Source of the DNA: Pomphorhynchus laevis
Taxonomy: Eukaryota; Acanthocephala; Palaeacanthocephala; Echinorhynchida; Pomphorhynchidae
Reading direction: 5' to 3'
DNA: 64,000 bases
Assembly: GCA_012934845.2 (NCBI GenBank)
Contig: WNNJ02002672.1
Span: forward strand, 1-64,000
A model generated the notes under the pieces. That model did not search any database. It was not told where the DNA came from and was given only the letters and a program-made list of their open reading frames with translations. Shown here piece after piece: positions 31,882-43,622 of this stretch. The number at the start of each line of letters is the position of its first letter. The stretch's first letter is position 1. The position numbers and the translations under genes were made by a program.

Positions 31882-34735
31882 TCTCTTTCGCCACAGCACA
31901 CGGTTTCCGCCTCGGTCTCCTCAACACTAGATCTATTCTCAATAAATTTGATCTTATCCTCAACCTATTCACCAAGCAATCCATCGATCTCTTCTGCCTC
32001 ACCGAATCCTGGCACTCAGATTCCGACGACCTTTCCATTCAACGTATGCTCTCTGCCGGTTGCTCCTTAGTCGAATCCGCCCGCCCCCTCAGCTCATGCC
32101 CTTCTAAATCCTCTAATCATGGCGGCATCGTCGCATTCGCGCGTCACCCAGCGTCTCTTCGCAAAATCAATACCCCTTTCAGTCCTTGCTCTTTTGAATT
32201 GCTCACTTGTCGTTATTCTAACCCGATCACTCTAGATCTCGCCATTGTATACCGTCCTGGTTCATCAGCTCCTACAGCCTTATTTTTTACCGAACTCGCT
32301 GACCTCCTTTCTCATTGTTCTTTGTCCTCAATCCCTTCACTCGTTCTAGGCGACTTCAATATCCGCCTAGACCGCCCCTCTTCCACAGATTCCATCCGCT
32401 TCATCAACATTCTATCCAACTACAATTACAAACTAATCTCCACTGCCCCCACACATATACTTGGCGGGGCACTCGACATCATCGCTGTCCCCGATCATTT
32501 TGCTGCCTACACCTCACTGTCCATCTCTGATCCTGGTCTATCCGATCACTTTCTTATCACCCTTGATCTCGCTCGCAACCACACCCCTCCTCACACACCT
32601 ACAATCCTACGTCGCCCTTGGAGAAATCTTGACATCTCCCTTCTCCGCTCTGCCTTACTCAAATCGTCTCTATCATTACCCACAATAACATATTCATCTC
32701 CTCACGATCTCGCCTTTCTTTTCGACTCTGAACTCACATCCACTCTCGATATTCTCTTGCCCTTCAAGTCTCACCCACACCGTCGCTTGCACCGTGCCCC
32801 ATGGTTTGACATCCAATGCCTACTCTCAAAGCGTCGACTCCGCCATGCTTTTCGAGTCTATCACCGCTCTCTCAGACGCGATTTCCGCTCGATCACTCCG
32901 TCTTTCCGTGATTCCTATCTTGCTCTTCGCCGGTCTCATCTCAACCTACTACGTACCAAATGCAACTCCTTCTGGCAGCATAAAATCATCACTTCATTCA
33001 ACTCTAAGACTCTCTGGCATACTTTTAACTCAATCCTGGCTCGTTCCTCTACGCCTTGCAACATCAATGCTAATGATTATTCGTCATTTCTCCAGACTAA
33101 AGTATCCACGCTGCTCTCTCACACCCCGGTCTCCATCCTATCCCACTCTGCCCAGTCTACTCTCATCCTTCCGGAACTCTTTCATCTTCTCCCTGTATCA
33201 CCTACAGAAGTATCATCTGTCCTCATGTCCTTGCCCAACAAAACCTCACCTGCCGATCCCCTGCCTACCCACATATTAAAATCTATATGCTCATCGATAT
33301 CCCCATTTCTCACAACCTTGTTTAACTCGTCCATCCGCAGTCGTATCTTCCCTTCACACTGGAAATCCGCAATCGTTCGTCCCCTCCTTAAGAAACAATC
33401 GCTCGACCCCTCCCTTCCTTCTAGCTATCGCCCCATTTCACTACTCCCTACTCTTTCTAAGCTCTTAGAACGCCTCATCTTAATACAAATCAACGCTTAT
33501 CTCTCCTCATCCAATCTGTACCCTCCTTTCCAATCCGCTTTCCGCTCTAATCACTCGACAGAAATCGCATGCATAAAAGTGTACAACGACTTACTCATTT
33601 CTCGAGACAAGGCTCTATATAGTGTTCTCATCTCTCTCGACCTCTCCTCCGCATTCGACATTGTCGACCACTCCGTCCTCCTTTCTCGCCTTCGTTATGA
33701 TTACGGCTTTTCTTCCTCCTCCGTAGCTTGGTTCGCCTCATATCTATCCGACCGTTCCTTTCGCGTCTGTTCTAATTCATCATCCTCCCCTCCCATCCCT
33801 ATTTTTTGCGGGGTTCCACAAGGTTCAGTCCTAGGTCCCCTGCTTTTCTCTCTTTTGCTTGGCGATCTCTCTCCATTTATCAAACCTTACTCCTTTAAGG
33901 TCATGCAATACGCCGATGACATTCTAATCTATGCTCATGCACCCGCACATCGCATACACGATATCGGCATTTCTGCCTTCAACTGTCTTTCTTCTATCTA
34001 CAAACGTCTCTCCAATCTCCATCTCGTTCTAAACGCAGAAAAGTCCAAAATAATGTGGATTCTTCCCCGTAAACCAAACATATCTCCTCCCATTGTATCT
34101 TTTGCCTCATCGATCATCCCTATAGTCCACAATCTCACTTTCTTAGGCTTCCATTTCGATGATCACCTTTCCCTTAAACCCTTCGTTCGTGACAAGGTCC
34201 GCTCGTCTAACTTAATTCTTCGTGACATCCGCCGTATCCGCCCCCTTATCGACTTCCGTTCTTGTATGTCTCTTCTTTCATCGCTTCTTTTCCTTAAAAT
34301 CGATTACTGACTTTGCCTTTTCGCCAATTCTCCAAAATCCATCATCCTACCCCTACAACGAATAATCAACACCGCCGTTCGAGTGCTCTTTCGTCTCCGT
34401 CGCTTCGACCACACATCCACATATTTTTCCCAACTCTCCTGGCCCACCATCCACATCCGCATCAAACTCCGCCTTCTTCTCGTTACTTTTCGTCTCATCG
34501 CTGTCGGCTCCCCATCGTTCATCAACCTTCCTTAGACGATACTCGCCCCACCTCGCTATCGCTTCGTTCCTGTCATACCCTCTTACTCCACGTTCCTAAT
34601 TACTCCAACAACTACGGTCTCCGATCCTTCCTCGTCGCCGCCTCACTCGCCTGGAATCAACTCCCTCTCGACGTCCGCCGCGCCCCCTCCTTTATCACAT
34701 TCAAACACCTCCTCCGTTCACACCTCGACACCTGA
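31845..34735 (+). pseudogene. LINE-A ORF2 endonuclease-reverse transcriptase, best copy
   Basis: ATG 31845 begins an open frame of 821 residues to 34310. Endonuclease: LLNTRS (25-30), LTESW (52-56), GGIVAFARH (93-101), VYRPGS (135-140), GDFNIRLDR (169-177), DPGLSDHF (229-236). RT: SAFRSNHSTEIA, LDLSSAFDIVDHS (motif A), GVPQGSVLGPLLFSLLLGDL (motif B), MQYADDILIY (motif C), DHLSLKPFVRDKVRSS. The frame stops at a TGA (34308-34310) where other copies have TGC (Cys in IDYCLS). It continues in frame to about 34534, where a 4-nt deletion shared with two other copies shifts the frame; the C-terminal tail follows in another frame to 34735. Apart from these it looks intact. All catalytic blocks are present. 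Confidence 0.85.
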
Positions 34736-34765
34736 TTCACAGTCTTGTTTTTGTTGTGGTCATGT

Positions 34766-34785
34766 AAGCGTGCGCTGGCACGCTT
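34766..34785 (+). promoter_or_regulatory. LINE-A 3' hairpin and 3' terminus
   Basis: AAGCGTGC, GCTG, GCACGCTT, then TTTCCACGTTAAAATAAATCC and a run of seven Ts. AATAAA lies immediately before the end. Confidence 0.75.
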
Positions 34786-34811
34786 TTTCCACGTTAAAAT
34801 AAATCCTTTTT

Positions 34812-35099
34812 TTAATACAAATCATATTGTCTATTATCCATCCTTTTTTCTTTTTCTGCGTATAATAGCACGAATACGATGTACTCGAATACGATGTATT
34901 TTATACTCTATATAGTATTTTATTCTATATATAAATTAAAAATAAAAATAAATAATTATATACGATTTTATATAATTTATATTTATATAAAAACGGAATT
35001 TAAAATTAAAAATCAACTTTTACGAAATGATTAATAAATAATATACATTATTATTTATAATGTATATTATATATACATTATATTAGTATAACATACAAG
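34812..35099. other. AT-rich spacer
   Basis: Low-complexity AT sequence with a TACGAAATGATTAATAAATAATATACA stretch-like duplicate of 29790-29820 (shared about 30 nt), perhaps an old shared insertion site. No gene. Confidence 0.4.
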
Positions 35100-35460
35100 A
35101 ATATATCTATGCAGGGTTTTTGTCTGCTCACCGTAAAATCAATTTTATGTCAGCAAAATCTTAATCCAAATACAGGATATTGAAATTACAATCTGTGCAA
35201 AGCTATGGAATTAGCGTTTTCTTGAAATGCACTCTATTTGATACGTTGATGATATTCTCTGGAACTTTGTTCCAAAGCCTCACTGCTCGATGAGAAAGGC
35301 GATATAGTCTTCCGAGTTTGCCGTGATGCAGAAATCTAGGGAATAGGGAATGAATGAATAATAAGGAATAAATTTGATAATTTAGCATTTTACGAATTGA
35401 TTAAAATATCCGTTAGAATGCTTAAATATATCCTTGTTAGAATAAAGATGAAAAGTCTTT
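35100..35460 (-). pseudogene. CR1/jockey-like RT, extreme C-terminal fragment
   Basis: The minus-strand frame 35203-35388 encodes LYRLSHRAVRLWNKVPENII then VSNRVHFKKTLIP. The pattern xSHRxVxxWNxLPxxII followed by FKxxL is the conserved end of CR1/jockey-like ORF2 proteins and also ends E4, D and F in this window. Nothing of the RT core is left. Confidence 0.55.
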
Positions 35461-36167
35461 TGGAGGAACTGCCGTGTTATCAAATTTGGTCTTGATGGCA
35501 CCTCAAAAAAATTCACTAAACCACCTCTATTGGATTAGTGGGTAAGTTGTTTTCACTAGGACATTCTGTGATTCAGACATAAAGACAATAAAAACGTAAA
35601 TACAAAATAATTTTTGTCATTTTTTAATAAGGAAAGCTAATGGTTTTATTCATTGCTGCCTAATTAATATCAGTAGTTTCTTGTTTATATGCAACGATTC
35701 CCTTTAGGGTCGTTTGTCCTTTGTGGTCGAACTGCAGGTCAACCATATTACATATCAATCACGCTTTTTTGAGCTGGCTTTTTAAGAAAACACGTTTCTC
35801 GTACAACACGCATTCAAGATAACCTAATAGCTATCTCCACACGTTACATAATAGCCTATTTACAAGACACTGCATTTGTACTGAAAAAAATCGTGTTGTG
35901 CATTGTCTCAGATGACGGTGTCGTCAGAAATTCCGGTCCTACTAACAAGTTTATACTGCCTACACATCTCCCTCTTATTGTGTTGCTATTCGCTTAATGC
36001 GATAAGCCTACCATCGTAACTGTCTCTATTGACTGTGTCGAAACAAAAAATATAATAAAAAATCAGCGAAGCTTTTTTTCTAATAATTTGTTAGAGGAAT
36101 TCGGAAGTAACACAAGACAGAAAAGTCAGCAAGAATAGGCATGTTCAACATAAGTTGTTTGTGAAAA
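35461..36167. other. Unassigned non-repetitive sequence
   Basis: No element homology seen; could be host intergenic or intronic sequence. Confidence 0.35.
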
Positions 36168-36242
36168 TGGTTTACTTCAAATGTTGCGGGTGCAACAAGG
36201 GCATTGGCGACAGCTGCACGAAAGATAAAAAACGACTCAAAG
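36168..36242 (+). other. Candidate first coding exon of an unknown host gene
   Basis: ATG GTT TAC begins MVYFKCCGCNKGIGDSCTKD followed by KKRLK, then AAAG|GTTAGT, a good splice donor. The CCGCN motif recalls the start of the Cys-rich RT at 23608. If unspliced, the frame stops one codon later. I do not recognise a family, and no partner exon was found. Confidence 0.25.
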
Positions 36243-36645
36243 GTTAGTTTCGTCGTGTATGCAAAATTAATTTTTTTAATCAAACTAAATTAATCCTTAT
36301 TTGTAATGCGTAAGTATGAAATACAAGTAAGAAAAACTGCTTTGGTTCAAAAACTGGACATTAAATTTATAATAATTTGGCAGCAATTATTAAACGAAAA
36401 CGTCCACTTTCATAATTAAAGTTGAAGTTTTTTCTACTTTGAAAGTTTTAATCTTTCAAAAATGTGTGTGATTTTAATTTTAATTTTTAATTGATTTTTA
36501 ATTTTTAATTTTTTAGCGTCTTTTGATTTAAGCATCTTTCTCTAGGATCAAAAGGATTTTATATCTAAATTCGAAAACATTCACGTTCATAATCATTATC
36601 TTATATTTCATAATCTTATATCTTATACCTCATAATCTTATAATC
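36243..36645. other. AT-rich sequence, nothing recognised
   Basis: Includes TTTTAATTTTTAATT runs near 36475-36510. Confidence 0.4.
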
Positions 36646-36752
36646 GTCATCCTTGATCTCAATTCCAACCACTCCCTGCTTCACACACCTACCATCCCAC
36701 GTCGCCCATGGATAAATATTGACCTCCCCCTTCTCTACTCCGCCTTTAATCA
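36646..36752 (+). mobile_element. Small LINE-A endonuclease fragment
   Basis: About 105 nt encode VILDLNSNHSLLHTPTIPRR followed by PWINIDLPLLYSA, aligning with the segment right after the SDH motif of LINE-A ORF2 (near 32560-32655). Both flanks are unrelated AT-rich DNA. Confidence 0.7.
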
Positions 36753-37128
36753 TTAAAATAATGAATCATTAAATCATTAAAATTCATTATTAAATCATTA
36801 ACTAATGAGCAACGTTATATAGTAGAATTTTTTCCACCATGTCGTTTACGTGCACACAAATTACTTCAGAGTTAGGAAAGACTATAAAATTTTATAATTT
36901 GAAAAATTTTCTTTAATTTAAACTTTAAATTAATAAATAATTATGCTGATGTTCCCAATGTTTTGAACAAAACCATCATTAGTGTTAAAAAAGAAATCAA
37001 TGAAGAGGGTGTGGTTGTATTTAAGGCTGATAAACAGAACAAGTTATTATTATATACAGAGCTTTGACCGAGAAGGCCGTTTTGCCCGCTCATCGTACAT
37101 TACAACACATTAAACAAACATATCAATT
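36753..37128. other. AT-rich spacer and probable E4 3' UTR
   Basis: 36760-36800 has repeats of ATTCATTAAATCATTAA. From about 37000 the sequence is likely the 3' untranslated part of E4 (minus strand), but I see no hairpin like that of LINE-A. Confidence 0.4.
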
Positions 37129-40020
37129 TTAACCAAACCAAGGATAAGAACTTCCAATGTTGCTATGATCAGCGTGTCTTATCAAAGTGTTGACGATGGT
37201 TTTGAATTGGCTCAATGATGACGCAGTCATGATGTCGTGAGGCAATGCGTTCCACAACTTTCTCACTCTGCGTGACAATCGAGATACCATTGTCGACCTT
37301 CCAATTTGTCTTGCGCGTAACGCGAGAGAATGACCCCTGCGACTTTGTCGGACATTCAATTTAACACATTCACTTGGGTATCCATCTATCCCCTTTACTA
37401 TAGACCACATCGCAAACATATCCAGAACGAGTAGTCTGGCTTACACTGATATCATGCCTATTGAAGTCAAACGATCGCTATAACTAATCATTTTACATCC
37501 TCGAACGAGCTTGCTACCACGACTTAGAATTCTCTCCAAATCCCTCATTTCACCTCTTGTAGAAGGGAATAGCATATTTTTATGGATAGCATATTCGATA
37601 TGGGAACGAACAAGCGCATTATATAGCCGAGCAAAACACTGAGGAGATATTGACCAGAAACAAGTTTTAATTAGATAATTCATCTTCCTTGCTGAACAGC
37701 AACGTCTTCCAGTATCCATTCTAGTTTTAAGTGACGATTGCATAAATATGCCAAGATCACGAACTTGATTGGTCGAAATGATACTATATGTCCCGACACT
37801 ATACAAGGAAGACACATTGGACCTGCCGAGACGAATGTGTGAGCACTTAGAAATGTTTAACAATACCCCAGTATTAACACTCCATGTATAAACCCTGTCA
37901 ATATCACGCTGTAAGCGTATATGGTCATCTGCAGATATGACCTCACACCAGATTTTGATGTCGTCAGCAAAGGCTAAACACGGACAATGGAGCTGTCTGA
38001 GTAAACTGTTCATGAACATGTTAAACAATAAAGGTCCTAGTACAGAACCCTGAGGAACTCCAGACGTAATTAAATGTGGTGAGGATAGGATACTACCAAC
38101 TCGTACTCTGAAAGATCTGTTAGATAGAAAATCTCTAATCCATCCTATAACTGAGCTATTAATGCCGTAGCTGGCCACTGTTTGAATGAGGGGACTATGG
38201 GGAACACGATCAAACGCACGACTAAAATCGAACAGAATAACGTCAACTGCCTTTCCTTGAGACATGGATTCAATCCAGGCCTCACGGTCAGACAAAATGT
38301 TGGTAAGGCAAGAACGTCCTTTTCTGAAGCCATGGTGCATAAAGCTATGCGACCTGATATGCTCAAGTGTCTGAATATATGTTCGTGGATGGATCCTTTC
38401 CAGTACCTTACCCAAATGACTTGTAAGACTTATAGCTCGATAGTTGTCTGCTATCCTCGGGTCACCCTTTTTGAATACCGGTACCACTATCGCACTCTTC
38501 CATTCAGACGGTACCTTCATGCTATCCAGAGATGCCTGAAACAAGCTAGTGACCGAAGGAGCCAAATATTGACTCAACACCCTGAGTAGATGCGGATGAA
38601 TATCATCCGGACCTGAAGATGAAGACGACAAATGTGATAACCTCCAAGCCACATCATCCACATTGAATACAATGGGAGCACTAATGCATGTCGGAACACT
38701 GACTGAACATTATCTTCTATGGTCGAACTAGGATTATGTAGGTCAAATGCATTCGCAAACTCATTAGCAACGTCATAACGGGAATCAAGCAACTTACCGT
38801 TTGATGATATCTAGTGATTACACAATAAGTACGCGTACTTTGATAAACATATGACCAAAGGCGTTTGGGCGAGCTATTTAAAGATTGCACAATTTGGTCC
38901 TCGTACTCCATACGTTTCTTAATTCTGAGGCGTTTATATGCATTGCGAGCAAGTTTGAATTGAGCAATCAAATTACCTTTGTGCCTACACTTTCTGAACA
39001 AAGTGTTGAGTCTTTGAGAGCTTTACGTAGACTACTGTCAAACCACGGAGGCTTCTTATGAGCAGTTTTACGTATTAATCTACGCGAAGCAAAATAATCA
39101 GATATACGAATTAGTAAATCTCGAATGAAATGCCAACGTTCCTGGCTTCCAACATCACCAATACTCAAAGTTCAACGAGGACACAAACTGTTGTAACATC
39201 TCAACATCAACATGATGCCATGATCTCTTCGTCAATGAAAGTTCGGCATCGATTGCAAGAATAGCTAAAGCTATAGATAGCTTAAACACTAAAACACAGT
39301 GATCATTTCCTCCGATTGGAGGATTATGGGATAGGTCACATATCTGACCATCTCTTTGAGAAAATACAATATCAAGTATAGAACGTACGCTATCAGTGCC
39401 AAATCTAGTAGGAGCAGATACATGCTGAATGAGTAATTGATTACATATTAAGAACTCCCATAGATTCTTATCCTCACTGAAACAGTTACCAATAATACTG
39501 TTGCCATCTTGATCAATCACCAGGGTCGGTAGATTAAAATCACCAACTAAGATGAACGACTGATCATGCCTACTACAAGCCCTAGTTAAGATATGCATCA
39601 GCTCATCATCTAAAATGGCTGATTTGGGTGTTCGATAAAGAACACCCAATGAAACGTGGAGGCTATATATAACAAGATCAACTATTAAGCACTCACAAGT
39701 TCCTTCTCTATTTGAATATCTCACTATATTGCTAATAACGTTCCTATCCTGAACATAAAATGCTACTAAACCAGCCCTCTTGGGATGGCATCTATCTGAA
39801 CATGATAATTGATAACCTGGAATAAATACTACGTTATCAAGAATGGTATCGTGTAACTACGTCCCAGAAATAGCCAACACGTCTGTATGCGTAGAATGCG
39901 TCCAAACTCTAGCATTATTAAGATTCGAAATTAAACTACGAATATTTGTGTAGCCAATGATAGGAGCACGTTGAGACGTGCAACCCCGAGAATGCACATC
40001 AGCATTCGAAATCAAACAAT
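37129..40020 (-). pseudogene. E4 element ORF2, endonuclease-reverse transcriptase
   Basis: Minus strand from about 40020: IIGYTNIRSLISNLNNARVW, DVLAISGT followed by a TAG, then RAGLVAFYVQDRNVISNIV, VLYRTPKS, VGDFNLPTL, RSILDIVFS and IGGNDHCVLVF, the endonuclease series. The RT frame (37441-38661, 406 residues, open) holds SGPDDIHPHLL, KAVDVILFDFSRAFDRVPHS (motif A), TSGVPQGSVLGPLLFNMFMN (motif B), CLAFADDIKIWCEV (motif C) and LNISKCSHIRLG. The tail (37129-37419) has RRGHSLALRARQIGR and LSRRVRKLWNALP. Breaks occur near 39155, 38970, 38720, 38660 and 37430. This is a nearly full-length CR1/jockey-like ORF2 of the window's E group. Confidence 0.85.
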
Positions 40021-41402
40021 CGAAGCAAATGAGATCGCCCTCGTTACGAGTGGACGCCGACGCACAAACGGCCTTTTCCGGACAACTCGAAAATCTCGAA
40101 TAACTAGGTTATCGTCTCCCTTTAAAATGCGACGATTCAACTCAATCCTAGCTTCCCTCATCATGCTTCTTTCCTCCATCAAATAATCAGGACGGATACG
40201 AACTTTATCAGCCCTCAATTTGTTCGAAACAGACATCACGAATCCAGCCTGTTCATTAGTTTCAAATACCACCTTTAACAACCTTGGGAAATCCAACCGC
40301 TTACCTAAACGATATAGAGCAAGCACCTTAATTTGTCCGACAAAGTCGCGGCTCTCGCCTGCGCGTATCTTAGTTAATACGGAATGTACATGGTCTAAAT
40401 CCGCGTCAATTTTTCTCTGCGTGGTGTATGATGATGAAGCCTCAGGCACATTCTGAAGGATTAGGCATCGCTTTCGCGAGGCGCTACGCGCTTTACCCGA
40501 TTGATTCGCTTTTTTGGTTTACCGGTCATAATGTGACTTGAACTAAAATTGCGAGGATTACGAATATGAGATGAACTTTGCTCTTCCCGATCATTGCAAC
40601 TGTTTGCCATCAAATATCCAGACACTTTGCGACTATCAGCAACAGCAAGTGCAACCAACTCACGACTTGTCGCCACTACTTGATTTTCAGATGTTTTTAC
40701 AGTTGGTTGTGAGTCCGGTTCTATGGAACGCGTGCTATTTGAGAAACTGGCAGTAGAACCATCAATCGATTCGGATTGATCACGCAGTTTCTCGTTTTGG
40801 ATTAAACGAGCATCCAGAGAATAAGCGGGGTGAGCTTTGGATTTCACGGAGATCGTAGAGCGGCAAGGGCGAATCCCATCACTGAATTCTTTGACACCTG
40901 GGAAGGTCAATTCTTGGCCTGCTGGGCTATTGCTGTAGATGCTCTGGAGAACCAATTCGGTAACTGTACCGCGCATGCGTGAGTGCTTACTGCCCCCTGT
41001 CCAGATGCGAATCGACCTAGCCTGTTCGCTAGTATCTCTCGACCAATTGATAGGTGTAAATAAATTATCTTCTGAGGAGAGGCAGAGTTTATTCAATGCC
41101 AAGTGATTCGATTGCGGAGGTTTTGAAAAAGAGGATGAGATAAACTTTGTAATCTGATTTCTGAGATCATCAATTTGTGCTCGGAGTTCATTGATTTGAT
41201 ATGTTGCGCAGAGTCCACACGTGAAATGGTTACTGTTAACCGCCTGATATTCAAAAGGGTGAACAAGGATGCTCCAGCATTGACAATCTTTTTGATCGCA
41301 AGCCACCTGTTTTTCAGAATTTTGCACTGTTTGGTCAGGGACATGCTGCTTTCTGCGATTGCGCTTGTTTGCCACCGTTAATTTCGTCATTGTCGGCTTC
41401 AT
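40012..41402 (-). pseudogene. E4 element ORF1 protein, one frameshift
   Basis: ATG at 41402. The first frame (313 residues, to 40461) has a basic start (MKPTMTKLTVANKRNRRKQH), VACDQKDCQCWSIL and FTCGLCATYQINEL (Cys/Trp half-finger), a coiled-coil-like ELRAQIDDLRNQITKF and a long Ser-rich linker. Near 40470 the frame must shift to read SRKRCLILQNVPEASSSYTT. From there the second frame (to 40012) gives FPRLLKVVFETNEQAGFVMS, KVRIRPDYLMEERSMMREAR and RILKGDDNLVIRDFRVVRKR. It is the most complete ORF1 of the E group here. The frame ends just where the ORF2 endonuclease frame begins. Confidence 0.8.
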
Positions 41403-41550
41403 TATGGATGTCTAATGATTGTATATTATGTACTTTATGTTTTGTGTTTCTCGTTCCAATGTAACTCGTACGCGGAAGTTGGTGTATAGTAGGTTTGATT
41501 AATTGTAAGATAATCCCGGTAACTAGTCAAGCAATTCGTAATTTTATTGT
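41403..41550 (-). promoter_or_regulatory. E4 5' UTR region
   Basis: Upstream of the E4 ORF1 the minus strand carries GGAACGAGAAACACAAAACA, similar to the 5' UTR of E1 near 16320. It also contains TAATCCCGGTAACTAGTCAA (plus-strand sense), and the minisatellite begins directly beyond. No hammerhead core is present here, unlike E2. Confidence 0.45.
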
Positions 41551-41797
41551 AAGGTTGTCGTGAGGTTGTAGTGAGGTTATAGTGAGGTTGTAGTGAGGTT
41601 GTAGTGAGGTTGTAGTGAATTGCAGTGAGGTTGTAGTGAGGTTGCCGTGAGGTTGTCATGAGGTTGTCGTGAGGTTGTCGTGAGGTTGTCGTGAGGTTGT
41701 CGTGAGGTTGTCGTGAGGTTGTCGTGAGGTTGTCGTGAGGTTGTCGTGAGGTTGTCGTGAGGTTGTCGTGAGGTTGTCATGAGGTTGTCGTGAGGTT
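41551..41797. repeat. 11-bp minisatellite, about 22 units
   Basis: Unit GTGAGGTTGTC (variants GTGAGGTTGTA towards the left end, one irregular GTGAATTGCA). The 11-bp length is not a multiple of 3, so three units give an 11-residue repeat (TTSRQPHDNLT) in every frame of the minus strand; these are not genes. The array lies between the 5' end of E4 and the 3' end of a LINE-A copy, which ends inside the array. A stray GAGGTTGTCGTGAGGTTG occurs at about 46157. Confidence 0.9.
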
Positions 41798-43622
41798 AAA
41801 AAAAGATTTATGTTAAAGTGGCAAATGCGTGCCTGCGCACGCTTACATGACCACAACAAAACAAAAATGTAAATCATGTGTCGAGAAGGTGTGAACGGAG
41901 GAGGTGTTTGAATGTGATAAAGGAGGGAGGGCGGCGGACGTCGAGAGGAAGTTGATTCCAGGCGAGTGAGGCGGCGACGAGGAAGGATCGGAGAACATAG
42001 TTGTTGGAGTAATTAGGAACGTGGAGTAAGAGGGTATGACGGAAACGCAGCGATAGCGATATGGGGCGAGTGTCGTCTAAGGAAGGTTGATTAACGACGG
42101 GGAGCCGACAGCGATGAGACGAAAAGTTACTAGGAGAAGGCGAAGTTTGATGCGGATGTATATGGTGGACCAGGAGAGTTGGGCAAAATATGTGGATTTG
42201 TGGTCGAAGCGACGGAGACGAAAGAGCACTCGAACGGCGGAGTTGATTATGCATTGTAGTGGTAGGAGAATGGATTTTTGAGAATTGGCGAAAAAGCTAA
42301 GGTAGTAATCGATTTTAGGAAAAAAAGAAGCGATGAACGAAGAGACATACAAGAACGGAAGTCGATAAGGGGGCGGATACGGCGGATGTCACGGAGAATT
42401 AAGTTAGACGAGCTAACTTTGTCACGGACGAAGGGTTTAAGGGAAAGATGATCATCGAAATGGAAGCCTAAGAAAGTGAGATTGTAGACTATGGGGATGA
42501 TCGATGAGGCAAAAGATACAGTAGGAGGAGATATGCTTGGTTTACGGGGAAGGATCCACATTATTTTGGACTTGTCGGGGTTTAGAACGAGATGGAGATT
42601 GGAGAGACGTTTGTAGATAGAAGAAAGACAGTTGGAGGCAGAAATGCCGATATCGTGTATGCGATGTGCGGGTGCATGAGCATAGATGAGGATGTCATCG
42701 GCGTATTGCATGACGTTTAATGTGCTAGGTTTGATAAACAGAGAGAGATCGTCAAGCAGATAAGAGAAAATCAGGGTAGCTAGGACTGTACCTTGTGGGA
42801 TCCCGCAAAAAATAGGGATGAGAGGGGATGAAGATGAATTAAAACAGAAGATAAAGCAACGGTCAGATAGATATGAGGCAAACCATGCTACGGAGGATTG
42901 TAGGTGTGTGAGGAGGGGTGTGGTTGTGAGTGAGATCAAGGGTGTCGAGAAAGTGATCGGAAAGGCCAGGATCAGAGATGGACAGTGAGGTGTATGCTGC
43001 AAAAGGATCAGGGACGGCGATGATGTCGAGTGCCCCACCAAGGATATGTATGGGGGCAGGGGAGATTTGTTTGTAATTGTAGTTGGATGGAATGTTGATG
43101 AAACGGATGGAATCCGTGGAAGAGGGGCGGTCTAGATGGATGTTGAAGTCGCCTAGAACGAGTGAAGGGATTGAGAACTAAGAACAATGAGAAAGGAGGT
43201 CAGCGAGTTCGGTAAAAAAATAAGGATGTTGGAGCTGATGAACCAGGACGGTATACAATGGCGAGATTTAGAGTGATCGGGTTAATGGAACGACAAGTGA
43301 GCAATTCAAAAGAGCAAGGTGTGAAAGGGGGATTGATTTTCCGAAGAGACGCGGGGTGACGCGCGAATGCGACAGTGCCGCCATGATTGGAGAATTTAGA
43401 AGGGTATAAGCTGAGGGGGCAGTCGGATTTGACTAGGGAGCAACTTGTCAGAGAGCAGACGGCGAATGGAAAAGTCGTCGGAATCTGAGTGCCAGGATTC
43501 GGTTAGGCAGACGAGATCGATGGATTGCTTGGCGAATAGGTTGTGGATAAGATCGGATTTATTGAGAATAGATCTAGTGTTGAGGAGGTCGAGGCGGAAA
43601 CCGTGTGTGGTGACGAATGAGT
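41798..43622 (-). pseudogene. LINE-A ORF2 with internal deletion, plus 3' UTR
   Basis: Minus strand. The endonuclease frame starts at 43659 (ARHLPYVSSPLDSF and LLNTRSILNKSDLI, TESWHSDSDD). The frame at 43041-42247 shows a join of the region after the SDH motif (LLTHLQ) directly to SSVAWFASYLSDRCF, so about 1.1 kb covering the linker and the RT N-terminus, including motif A, are missing. Motif B reads CGIPQGTVLATLIF; motif C (MQYADDILIYAHAP) is intact. The 3' hairpin GCGTGC-CTGC-GCACGC is at 41827-41842. Further breaks at 42247 and 42080 (the 4-nt deletion shared with other copies). Confidence 0.8.

Noticed and set aside
41435-41877. Repeat protein with TTSRQPHDN units
   Set aside because: Explained entirely by the 11-bp minisatellite, open in all three frames.
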